The notes under the pieces were generated by a model. The model ran no database searches. It had not been told where the DNA came from and saw only the letters and a program-made list of their open reading frames with translations. A program made the translations under genes and the position numbers. From contig KE356562.1 in the NCBI GenBank assembly GCA_000416005.1, positions 1,130,847-1,136,342 of the forward strand: a DNA stretch of 5,496 nt, read 5' to 3'. This document shows positions 1 through 5,496 of this stretch, in pieces (position 1 is the first letter of the stretch; each line of letters starts with the position of its first letter). The DNA is from Haloquadratum sp. J07HQX50 (GTDB lineage: Archaea; Halobacteriota; Halobacteria; Halobacteriales; Haloferacaceae).

Positions 1-529
1 TTACAATCCCACTATCTTCAAACTCCGACATATCAAGAACGTCAGCGCTCGTTAGCATCGAAACTTCGTCAATACCGGGGAGCGACGGTTCATTGACTGT
101 CGACCCTGTGGCGATGATGACATAATCAGGTTCGATGACCTGCTCACCGACAGACAACATTCGTTCATCGATGAACTGCGCTGTGTCATGAATGAAGTTA
201 ACATCTTCATGCTCAGTCAACTGTTCAACTGCGGCCCGACGATGAGCGGCGAAATTCGAGGTGTGCTCATTTTTTCTCTCGACGACTGTCTCAAGATCAA
301 CTGTCGGTGCAGGTTCATTCACCCGGTCGTCGTGTCGAGCAGCAAATCGGTGCTCTGCTGCCGAAAGCACCTCTTTGGATGGCATGCATCCGCGGAGAAT
401 ACAGAGTCCACCGCCAGGTTCGCCATCATCAATGAGAGTCAACTTGATATCCGATTCAGGAGCAAGTCGCTGTGCGGCAGCAACGCCAGCACTCCCATAT
501 GCGCCGACGATGGCGATATGAATTGACAT
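1..529 (-). CDS. Pyridine nucleotide-disulfide oxidoreductase (dihydrolipoamide dehydrogenase / mercuric reductase-like), N-terminal part
   Basis: A continuous reading frame of 176 codons runs from an ATG at 529-527 off the left edge, so the C-terminal part (most of the NAD(P) domain and the dimerisation domain) is missing. Seen: an N-terminal Rossmann strand HIAIVGAYGSAGVAAA (residues 4-19) for FAD; an acidic end of the second strand (LIDDGEP, 32-38); the redox-active disulfide region GGGLCILRGCMPSK (39-52), with Cys43 and Cys48 in the C-x4-C spacing of this flavoprotein family; and the second FAD motif YVIIATGS (136-143). Known: such enzymes are cytosolic FAD dimers passing electrons between NAD(P)H and a disulfide or metal substrate. 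Odd: the dinucleotide motif has one extra residue (GAYGSAG against the usual GxGxxG), and the usual Thr before Cys43 is Leu. An in-frame stop lies upstream and no other ATG lies between, so the start is secure. The natural substrate cannot be told. It is transcribed divergently from the aldehyde dehydrogenase. Confidence 0.9.
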   Translation of the reverse strand, partial: MSIHIAIVGAYGSAGVAAAQRLAPESDIKLTLIDDGEPGGGLCILRGCMPSKEVLSAAEHRFAARHDDRVNEPAPTVDLETVVERKNEHTSNFAAHRRAAVEQLTEHEDVNFIHDTAQFIDERMLSVGEQVIEPDYVIIATGSTVNEPSLPGIDEVSMLTSADVLDMSEFEDSGIV

Positions 530-550
530 AGTTATACTATGATTGGTAAG

Positions 551-560
551 GTGTTAATCA
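551..560 (-). promoter_or_regulatory. Possible TATA-like element for the minus-strand oxidoreductase
   Basis: Read on the minus strand this is TGATTAACAC, centred about 27 bases before the ATG at 529. That is the spacing expected for an archaeal TATA box driving a leaderless transcript, which is common in haloarchaea. The match to a T/A-rich box is only partial (ATTAA core). No ribosome binding site is visible before the ATG, which agrees with a leaderless message. Inference only. Confidence 0.3.
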
Positions 561-607
561 TTCGGTAGATGTGTTCGTCGGCCTCACATGCGGAGTCTTA
601 TGATCAA

Positions 608-620
608 ACTGAGCCTCAGT
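608..620. promoter_or_regulatory. 13-bp perfect palindrome, possible regulator-binding site
   Basis: ACTGAG-C-CTCAGT is a perfect 6+1+6 inverted repeat in the middle of the divergent intergenic region, about 45 bases upstream of the TATA-like box proposed for the aldehyde dehydrogenase. Its position and symmetry suit a dimeric transcription factor acting on one or both divergent genes. It does not match an operator I can name, and a short palindrome could arise by chance. Confidence 0.3.
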
Positions 621-662
621 GTGAGCGAGATACACGACAGATAATCCACCTCATCTGAGTCA

Positions 663-670
663 ATTATACA
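663..670 (+). promoter_or_regulatory. Possible TATA-like box for the aldehyde dehydrogenase
   Basis: ATTATACA is the most TATA-like stretch before the ATG at 714. A start site about 25 bases downstream would fall near 690, giving a leader of some 20 bases. That leader is pyrimidine-rich and shows no Shine-Dalgarno sequence. Assignment is from spacing and composition alone. Confidence 0.4.
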
Positions 671-713
671 CCTTCCGAACCCTCTTACCATTGCCTCTAC
701 TGTCTTTGTATGA

Positions 714-2156
714 ATGTCTGATTCCAGTTTACAACGATCCGAGCAATTATATATCAACGGTCAATGGCACAATGGTGTTGATACACTCGTTGTCCGTGAT
801 CTTGCTGAAGATGGGAGTGTTGCCACTGTCGCAGCCGCAAGCGCTGAACAGGCCAACGAGGCACTAACGGCAGCGACCGACGCTCAGCGTGCGCTCCAAC
901 AGACGACACCCGTTGAGCGTGCTGAGTGGTTAGAGGCAATTGCTGATGAGCTTGAATCGCGGGCTGACGAGTTTACTGACTTGATTGTTCGCGAGGCAGG
1001 TAAGCCTATTTCGTCCGCTGCAGGTGCGCCATCAACCTCAGCGCGGCGATTTCGAATTGCAGCTGCTGAGGCTCGCGATCTCGCTCATAACTATGGGGAG
1101 TATCGTGAAGGCTCAACACCTGGCCATGAGGGCTGGACTGCGATTGTGAAGCCTGAGCCAATCGGGACTGTTCTGTGTATTGCTCCATACAACTATCCAC
1201 TACAGACGACTGTACTACAGATTGCACCAGCACTTGCGGCAGGTAATAGTATTGTACTTAAGCCATCAAGCAAGACACCGACAACAGCAGCACTCCTTAC
1301 TGATGTGATCGCTTCGGCGGTTGACCTCCCTGAGGGAACTCTCAATTTTGTCCCTGGCCGGAGTCGAGAGATTGGAGATGCCTTGGCTGGTGACAGCCGG
1401 ATTGATACAATTGCGATGACCGGTTCCTCTGAGGCAGGAGAGCATGTCGCCCAAGAGTCAGGAATGGTCAATCTGGTGATGGAACTCGGTGGGAACGCAC
1501 CAGCAGTTATTTTTCCGGATGCTAATCTCTCGGATGCAGCAGGAGCCTGTACTGCCGGTTCGCTCAAGTTTGGCGGACAGCGTTGCTCTGCTGTCTCTCG
1601 TGTGTTAGCTCATGAGTCCGTTCATGACGACATTGTCAATCAGATCGAAGAAACCGTGCAGTCGTGGGTTGTTGGCGATCTTTTTGACGAATCGACCGAT
1701 TTTGGTCCGCTTATCGACGAGGACCACGCGAGGCAAGTAGAGACGCTAGTTGATAATTCGGTTAATGCAGGAGCAAACGTGGTTACCGGTGGCGAGCGTG
1801 ACGGCGCATTCTATCAGCCAACAGTTCTATCAGACGTTCCACACGATGCCGATATACTGTATCAAGAGCAGTTCGGTCCTGTTGCTGCAGTCACTTCCTT
1901 CAGCGATGAGGATGAGGCTATTACGATAGCAAATGCTGGTAACCTCGCGCTTGATGCTTCAGTGTTTACCACGAATCATAATCGTGCGATGCGAGTTGCT
2001 GACCAGATTGATGCTGGCAGTGTCCGTATCAATGGTGCACCCTCGCATGGATTAGGCGACATTCCCTTCGGTGGGAATGGTGGCTCAGGAATCAATCGCG
2101 AGGGAATCCACGCAGCAATTGAGCAGATGATTCGAAAGAAGTCAATCGTTCTTTGA
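714..2156 (+). CDS. Aldehyde dehydrogenase family protein, GAPN-like
   Basis: A complete 480-residue NAD(P)-dependent aldehyde dehydrogenase, the usual length for the superfamily, which oxidises an aldehyde to the acid in the cytosol. Seen motifs: APYNYP with Asn160 (oxyanion hole), LKPSS with Lys183 (cofactor ribose), TGSSEAG (236-242, cofactor loop), MELGGNAP with general base Glu257, FGGQRCSA with catalytic Cys291, and EQFGP with Glu385. Every catalytic residue is present. The Arg just before the catalytic Cys, the NYP motif and an RFRIAAAEA segment (112-120) recall non-phosphorylating glyceraldehyde-3-phosphate dehydrogenase. However, the C-terminal Arg-Gly-Pro-Asp segment I remember for that enzyme is SHGLGDIPF here (444-452), so the phosphate-binding site is incomplete. 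Lactaldehyde or succinate semialdehyde dehydrogenase activity is a fair alternative. The ATG two bases upstream of its own frame (710) meets a stop at once, so 714 is the start. It probably forms its own transcript, 206 bases before the transporter operon. Confidence 0.93.
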   Translation: MSDSSLQRSEQLYINGQWHNGVDTLVVRDLAEDGSVATVAAASAEQANEALTAATDAQRALQQTTPVERAEWLEAIADELESRADEFTDLIVREAGKPISSAAGAPSTSARRFRIAAAEARDLAHNYGEYREGSTPGHEGWTAIVKPEPIGTVLCIAPYNYPLQTTVLQIAPALAAGNSIVLKPSSKTPTTAALLTDVIASAVDLPEGTLNFVPGRSREIGDALAGDSRIDTIAMTGSSEAGEHVAQESGMVNLVMELGGNAPAVIFPDANLSDAAGACTAGSLKFGGQRCSAVSRVLAHESVHDDIVNQIEETVQSWVVGDLFDESTDFGPLIDEDHARQVETLVDNSVNAGANVVTGGERDGAFYQPTVLSDVPHDADILYQEQFGPVAAVTSFSDEDEAITIANAGNLALDASVFTTNHNRAMRVADQIDAGSVRINGAPSHGLGDIPFGGNGGSGINREGIHAAIEQMIRKKSIVL

Positions 2157-2213
2157 ATGAGTATGGCAGATACACAGCACAGACTACCACAGCATACTTG
2201 ACCGTCAGAGACG

Positions 2214-2226
2214 CTCTCCTTGAGAG
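2214..2226 (+). terminator. Weak hairpin after the aldehyde dehydrogenase
   Basis: CTCTC-CTT-GAGAG forms a 5-bp stem with a 3-base loop about 60 bases after the stop codon. There is no T-tract after it, only a short TTT at 2236-2238, so it is a poor terminator by archaeal standards, where T-rich runs matter most. Recorded as a candidate only. Confidence 0.2.
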
Positions 2227-2247
2227 TCGAGCTGGTTTCCAGTACCT

Positions 2248-2270
2248 CGGGTTCTCAGGTGTCTGACCCG
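2248..2270 (+). terminator. Bulged hairpin between aldehyde dehydrogenase and transporter operon
   Basis: CGGG (2248-2251) and TCAG (2255-2258) can pair with CTGA (2263-2266) and CCCG (2267-2270). This gives an 8-bp stem with a 3-base bulge and a GTGT loop. It lies about 90 bases past the dehydrogenase stop and about 60 bases before the AT-rich promoter. It may end the upstream transcript or be chance; no T-run follows. Confidence 0.2.
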
Positions 2271-2328
2271 GTCACAGTGTAAGAAATTCATTAGCCCCGG
2301 TAAGACATGACAGCCGGATACTCAGGAA

Positions 2329-2352
2329 TATATATTTACATATTAATATATA
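2329..2352 (+). promoter_or_regulatory. AT-rich promoter of the ugp-type operon
   Basis: A nearly pure A/T block holds two overlapping TATA-box candidates. One is TATATATT (2329-2336 region), about 30 bases before the ATG at 2363, which would give a leaderless or nearly leaderless message. The other is AATATATAA (2344-2352), whose predicted start site would lie inside the annotated start and would favour initiation at a later ATG (2396 or 2399). No Shine-Dalgarno is visible. This is the clearest promoter-like sequence in the window. Confidence 0.55.
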
Positions 2353-2362
2353 ACAAAAATAT

Positions 2363-3775
2363 ATGGATATAAATGATGTTGATGACAAAACTCAGATGAT
2401 GTCAACTGATTCTCCGGGGTCCGCTGAAAAAGTTTCCAGACGATCACTTCTACAGACAACTGCCGCGGGCACGCTTGCAGGGATCACCGGTTTGGCCGGA
2501 TGTCAGGGCGGGACCGGTGGTAGTCAATCAAATGTCGAACCAATTAGCCAGGATAGTCTCACGATCTGGCATGCGATGGGGGGGAGTAACGGAGAGACAC
2601 TACAAGCACTCGCTGACCAATTCCAGTCTGAAACCGGCATCAGTGTGAATCTTGTTTTCCAGGATTCATACGAAGGTGTTCTAACAAAAACACTCGGTGC
2701 TTTAGAATCTGGATCGGTGCCCGATCTGGCACAGATTGACAGTTTATTTGCTCAGCAGGTGCTGAATACCGACGCAGTTGAGCCAGTTGAGGAGCTTTTA
2801 ACTGACGACTTCCCGGCCGATGACTTCTTGTCCAACGTCACGTCTTTCTTTACGCTTGATGGGACGCTCCAGTCGATGCCATTTAATAACTCGAACTGTA
2901 TCATGTACTATAATAAATCCGCCTTCGAAGCGGCTGGATTAGACCCAGAGAGCCCTCCAGAAACAATATCAGAGGTCCGCCAGTATTCGGAAACACTGGT
3001 AGATGAAGGTGTAACGGACTTTGGAATCACGTGGCCGAACCACGTTTGGTTTGTTGAAACCTGGTTTTCGAATGACGGGCAATTTTTAGTTGATGCCGAG
3101 AACGGTCACGATGGGTCAGCCTCAACATTGACCGTTGATAACGATACGGCTCGGAAATTATACGAGTGGTGGCGAGGGATGGCTCAGGATGGACTTTACT
3201 CCAACCCAGGGATTGAAGCTTGGGGAGAAGCCAGTACGACATTCCTCACTGAGAACGCCGCTATGTTGCTAACTTCAACTTCAAGTGTGACGAGCACTCG
3301 AACACAAGCAACAGAAAACGGATTTGAGGTAGATACTGCGTTTTATCCAACAGTTGATGGCGACCGCGTCGGTCCAGTAATTGGTGGTGCATCTTGGTTT
3401 GCATCCGCTGGACTCTCTGATGAGCGACGAGGCCAGGTTGGACAGTTCCTTGAATTCATGGGCTCGACCGAAGCACAAATGAAGTGGCACAAGGGCACAG
3501 GATATTATCCAATTCGAGAGTCCGCTATCGGTCGACTTGAGAGCGAGGGATGGTTCGAGCAGAACCCAATGTACAGAACGGCATTCGATCAACTAACACA
3601 GGCTGAACAGGATCCTGCGACGAAACGAATGCTTGTTGGCCCAGCACGTCAGATACAGACGACGATTCAAGACACATCAGTCGAGATCTTTGACGAAAAC
3701 ATAAGCATCGACCAAGGAATCTCAAATATGAAATCTACAGCTGAAGAGGAGTTTGAGCGATACAGCAGTAATTAA
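2363..3775 (+). CDS. ugpB: ABC transporter substrate-binding lipoprotein, UgpB-like, Tat-exported
   Basis: The extracellular ligand-binding subunit of an ABC importer, 470 residues, solute-binding protein family 1. The N-terminus carries a twin-arginine motif SRRSLLQ (25-31), a hydrophobic stretch, and a lipobox LAGC ending at Cys47. It is therefore expected to be exported folded by Tat and anchored by lipid at Cys47, followed by a Gly/Ser/Gln-rich linker. The mature part matches my memory of E. coli UgpB (sn-glycerol-3-phosphate) in order: LTIWHAMGG (66-74), SYEGVL (102-107), MPFNNSN then MYYNKSAFEAAGLDP (172-195), VIGGASWF (339-346), WHKGTGYYPI (375-384). Tyr103 and Tyr381 correspond to ligand-contacting tyrosines there, but the expected Glu near residue 127 and Arg near 432 seem replaced by Ser and Gln. 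The ligand may thus be glycerol-3-phosphate, a related diester, or a sugar. The start is uncertain: ATGs at codons 12 and 13 would shorten an unusually long region before the twin arginines. It heads an operon with both permeases, two bases before the next gene. Confidence 0.9.
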   Translation: MDINDVDDKTQMMSTDSPGSAEKVSRRSLLQTTAAGTLAGITGLAGCQGGTGGSQSNVEPISQDSLTIWHAMGGSNGETLQALADQFQSETGISVNLVFQDSYEGVLTKTLGALESGSVPDLAQIDSLFAQQVLNTDAVEPVEELLTDDFPADDFLSNVTSFFTLDGTLQSMPFNNSNCIMYYNKSAFEAAGLDPESPPETISEVRQYSETLVDEGVTDFGITWPNHVWFVETWFSNDGQFLVDAENGHDGSASTLTVDNDTARKLYEWWRGMAQDGLYSNPGIEAWGEASTTFLTENAAMLLTSTSSVTSTRTQATENGFEVDTAFYPTVDGDRVGPVIGGASWFASAGLSDERRGQVGQFLEFMGSTEAQMKWHKGTGYYPIRESAIGRLESEGWFEQNPMYRTAFDQLTQAEQDPATKRMLVGPARQIQTTIQDTSVEIFDENISIDQGISNMKSTAEEEFERYSSN

Positions 3776-3777
3776 TC

Positions 3778-4659
3778 ATGTCGTCACGTGAGATTTTCAC
3801 TGACCGTGCGCAGGGGCTGGGACTGTTAGTTCCAACGATCATCGTTTCGATTATTTTCTTGTACTACCCAGCTGTGCGAGCCCTCGGGCTAAGTTTTTAC
3901 CAAGCAACATTTGGTCGAAGTAGTTTTACTGGACTGAGTAACTATACCCGAATTATATCCTCAGGTGATTATCTTGGAAGTATTGTGGTTTCTGTTGGGT
4001 TTGCAGTCTGTGTTGTCCTTGGCGTCCTTGTAGTGGCATTGTACTTTACGTTTCTCATTCATGAGGTTGATTATGGAAAAAGCGTATATCTCATCGCCTC
4101 AATATGGCCGTATGCTCTCCCCCCGGCTGTTGCCGGGTTAGTGTTTTTATTTCTCTCGCATCCAACGATTGGTATCCTCACGTCGTATATTGAGTCGATT
4201 GGAATTCAAGTCGATTGGTTTAGTGATGGAGGGCAAGCATTTACTGTCGTTGTTATTGCAGCAGTCTGGAAACAAATCGGATATAATATCATTTTCATGA
4301 CCGCTGCGATGAACAACATCCCTGACTCGCTGACCGAAACAGCTCGTCTTGACGGTGTTGGCCGGATTAACAGGCTGTTGCGAGTGTACGTGCCGATGAT
4401 GTCGCCAACCCTCGTGTTTTTAGTTGTTATCAATACAATCTATGGGTTCTTCGGGACGTTCGCCATAATTGATACGATGACGATGGGTGGGCCGGCTGGA
4501 GCAACCAATATTCTCATTTATGACCTGTATCAGACTGCGTTCCAGTCGTATGACTTTGGATTTGCCTCGGCAAAATCAGTCATTCTGTTTATAATTGTTG
4601 GGCTTCTCATGATTGTTCAGTTTAAGATTAGTGACCGGTATACATTCTATGGGACATAA
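3778..4659 (+). CDS. ugpA: ABC transporter permease, UgpA-like (MalF-type)
   Basis: A 293-residue integral membrane protein with six likely transmembrane segments (about 14-36, 69-95, 102-126, 154-178, 208-231 and 264-283). It forms half of the translocation channel. The cytoplasmic EAA loop that docks to the ATPase is SLTETARLDGVGRINRL (184-200), leading to the conserved Pro206. The segment GGPAGATNILIYDLYQTAF (237-255) followed by SAKSVILFIIVGL (264-276) closely recalls the C-terminal part of bacterial UgpA, and LPPAVAGLVFLFL (114-126) recalls its central segment. The length is the normal one for UgpA and no key element is missing. The ATG lies two bases after the stop of the binding-protein gene. 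The next permease begins three bases after its stop, so the genes are co-transcribed and probably translationally coupled. A general sugar permease of the same family is the alternative reading. Confidence 0.92.
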   Translation: MSSREIFTDRAQGLGLLVPTIIVSIIFLYYPAVRALGLSFYQATFGRSSFTGLSNYTRIISSGDYLGSIVVSVGFAVCVVLGVLVVALYFTFLIHEVDYGKSVYLIASIWPYALPPAVAGLVFLFLSHPTIGILTSYIESIGIQVDWFSDGGQAFTVVVIAAVWKQIGYNIIFMTAAMNNIPDSLTETARLDGVGRINRLLRVYVPMMSPTLVFLVVINTIYGFFGTFAIIDTMTMGGPAGATNILIYDLYQTAFQSYDFGFASAKSVILFIIVGLLMIVQFKISDRYTFYGT

Positions 4660-4662
4660 CAG

Positions 4663-5496
4663 ATGGTCTTACTCTCAATTTTTGCAGCAGCGGTTCAGCG
4701 CACTCGCGAGAGAACACGCCCAATATTTAATCAGTTTGATGATGATACAGAGACCGATCAAGTAAGACTTCACCTCCTCGCCATTGCATCTATCTTCATT
4801 ATCATTCTGCCTATTATCGTTGCTATCGTCGTTAGCACGAAAGAGAGCGGGATTGTCACTAGCGTGACTGAATTAATTCCTGGAACAAGCGGACCAGCAA
4901 ATTATCAGCGAGCGCTTTTTGAGCTCGGATTCTGGCGATTTATGCTCAATTCGTTCATCATGTCAGTGATTATCGTTGTCGGGAAACTGTTCGTGTCACT
5001 GCTCGCTGCGTTGGCGATTGTTTATTATCGGCTTCCATACAAGAATCTAATTTTCTTGTTCATCTTGTTCACACTCTTATTGCCAGTCCCGGTGCGATTT
5101 GTTCCATTGTATCGGCTGACTGTCGATATCGGGTGGAATAATTCATTCTTAGCGATTACCGTTCCATATATTGCGAGCGCAACGACCGTCTTTATTCTTC
5201 GACAGCACTTTCTCTCAATCTCCGAGTCACTGGTTGAGACAGCGAAAATAGACGGGGTTGGTCCAGTTCGGTTTCTCACATCTGTACTCATCCCAATGTC
5301 AAGGGGGATTTTAGTTGGTGTGTCTGTAATTATGTTTGTCTTCGCTTGGAATCAGTATTTGTGGCCACTGGTTATTATCGATACAGAGGGACAGCAAGTC
5401 GCACAAGTCGGATTAAGTATTCTACGAGGACAAGCAAGCTCTGGAGAAGTCGCATGGTCGATGGTAATGACTGGATCGGTGCTCACGCTCGTACCA
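4663..5496 (+). CDS. ugpE: ABC transporter permease, UgpE-like (MalG-type), 3' end cut by window
   Basis: The second channel-forming permease; 278 codons are open to the right edge and about 25-30 residues are expected to be missing. Transmembrane segments are seen at about 38-58, 96-119, 127-150, 161-178 and 214-236, with a sixth beginning near 266. The EAA loop is SLVETAKIDGVGPVRF (189-204), leading to LIP (209-211). Stretches shared with bacterial UgpE as I remember it: ELIPG (70-74), MLNSFIMS (94-101), ASATTVFILRQHFLS (171-185) and FAWNQYLWPL (227-236). Odd: a charged cytoplasmic N-terminal extension of roughly 25-30 residues (RTRERTRP, FDDDTETD) precedes the first membrane segment compared with E. 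coli. The start is forced: the upstream permease's TAA lies one codon before it in the same frame (TAA CAG ATG). The ATPase gene is expected next. Confidence 0.92.
   Translation, partial: MVLLSIFAAAVQRTRERTRPIFNQFDDDTETDQVRLHLLAIASIFIIILPIIVAIVVSTKESGIVTSVTELIPGTSGPANYQRALFELGFWRFMLNSFIMSVIIVVGKLFVSLLAALAIVYYRLPYKNLIFLFILFTLLLPVPVRFVPLYRLTVDIGWNNSFLAITVPYIASATTVFILRQHFLSISESLVETAKIDGVGPVRFLTSVLIPMSRGILVGVSVIMFVFAWNQYLWPLVIIDTEGQQVAQVGLSILRGQASSGEVAWSMVMTGSVLTLVP

Larger units (their letters stand above)
530..713. other. Divergent intergenic region
   Basis: These 184 bases separate the minus-strand oxidoreductase from the plus-strand aldehyde dehydrogenase and must hold both promoters. Besides the two TATA-like elements and the palindrome listed separately, there is a direct repeat GCCTCA (581-586 and 613-618) and a spaced inverted pair CTCACA (583-588) / TGTGAG (620-625) overlapping it. 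No open reading frame of note and no RNA gene were seen. Confidence 0.7.
2157..2362. other. Intergenic region between dehydrogenase and transporter operon
   Basis: These 206 bases contain the two weak hairpins and the AT-rich promoter listed separately. A 14-codon frame starts directly at the dehydrogenase stop (2157) and a short one begins near 2307. Neither resembles a gene. No tRNA, repeat or mobile-element end was seen. Confidence 0.7.

Noticed and set aside
188..526. Plus-strand frames of 112 and 86 codons across the left end
   Set aside because: They lie opposite the oxidoreductase frame, whose motifs (FAD site, redox cysteines, ATG motif) are unmistakable; the plus-strand translations show no recognisable domain.
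1193..1567. Minus-strand frame of 124 codons inside the aldehyde dehydrogenase
   Set aside because: It is a shadow of a conserved catalytic-domain gene and its translation has no recognisable features.
2157..2201. 14-codon frame starting directly after the dehydrogenase stop
   Set aside because: It is too short, has no ribosome binding site and does not resemble a known small protein; the ATG probably occurs by chance.
2329..2362. AT-rich block considered as a replication origin or mobile-element boundary
   Set aside because: There are no iterated origin repeats, target-site duplications or terminal inverted repeats; promoter function explains it.
3281..3592. Minus-strand frame of 103 codons in the binding-protein gene
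   Set aside because: It lies wholly opposite a well-supported gene, and its Cys- and Trp-rich composition is unlike haloarchaeal proteins.
5025..5291. Minus-strand frame of 88 codons in the second permease
   Set aside because: The plus strand here encodes the conserved EAA loop and membrane segments of UgpE; the minus frame has basic composition atypical for a halophile.

Overview
The window looks like a chromosomal piece of a moderately low-GC halophilic archaeon. Haloquadratum or a close relative is the best guess. Three things point that way. The encoded soluble proteins are rich in Asp and Glu. The solute-binding protein has a twin-arginine (Tat) signal combined with a lipobox, a typical haloarchaeal way of exporting binding proteins. 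The genes have no bacterial-style Shine-Dalgarno but AT-rich TATA-like boxes just upstream. The base composition looks close to half GC by eye, well below most haloarchaea; this was not computed.

Layout: (1) 1-529, minus strand, is the N-terminal part of a FAD-dependent pyridine nucleotide-disulfide oxidoreductase running off the left edge. (2) 530-713 is a divergent intergenic region with TATA-like elements for both directions and a 13-bp perfect palindrome. (3) 714-2156, plus strand, is a complete aldehyde dehydrogenase superfamily enzyme that resembles non-phosphorylating glyceraldehyde-3-phosphate dehydrogenases (GAPN) in some motifs. (4) 2157-2362 is a gap with weak hairpins and a strongly AT-rich promoter. 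(5) 2363-5496, plus strand, is a tightly packed ABC importer operon. It encodes a Tat-exported lipoprotein binding protein (UgpB-like), a first permease (UgpA-like) and a second permease (UgpE-like, cut by the right edge about 25-30 residues before its expected end).

How they work together: the binding protein, anchored to the outer face of the membrane by a lipid, would capture the ligand and hand it to the UgpA/UgpE channel. The ATPase subunit (UgpC/MalK type) is not in the window and probably follows to the right. All three subunits resemble the bacterial sn-glycerol-3-phosphate system along their length. However, some residues expected to contact the ligand in the binding protein seem to be replaced, so the exact substrate is open. 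The neighbouring dehydrogenase could oxidise a triose-phosphate or other aldehyde derived from the imported compound; this rests only on proximity.

I found no RNA gene, CRISPR array, insertion sequence or evidence of a wholly new system. The more interesting points are the substrate uncertainty of the transporter and dehydrogenase, the unusual FAD-binding motif of the oxidoreductase, and the possible operator between the divergent genes.
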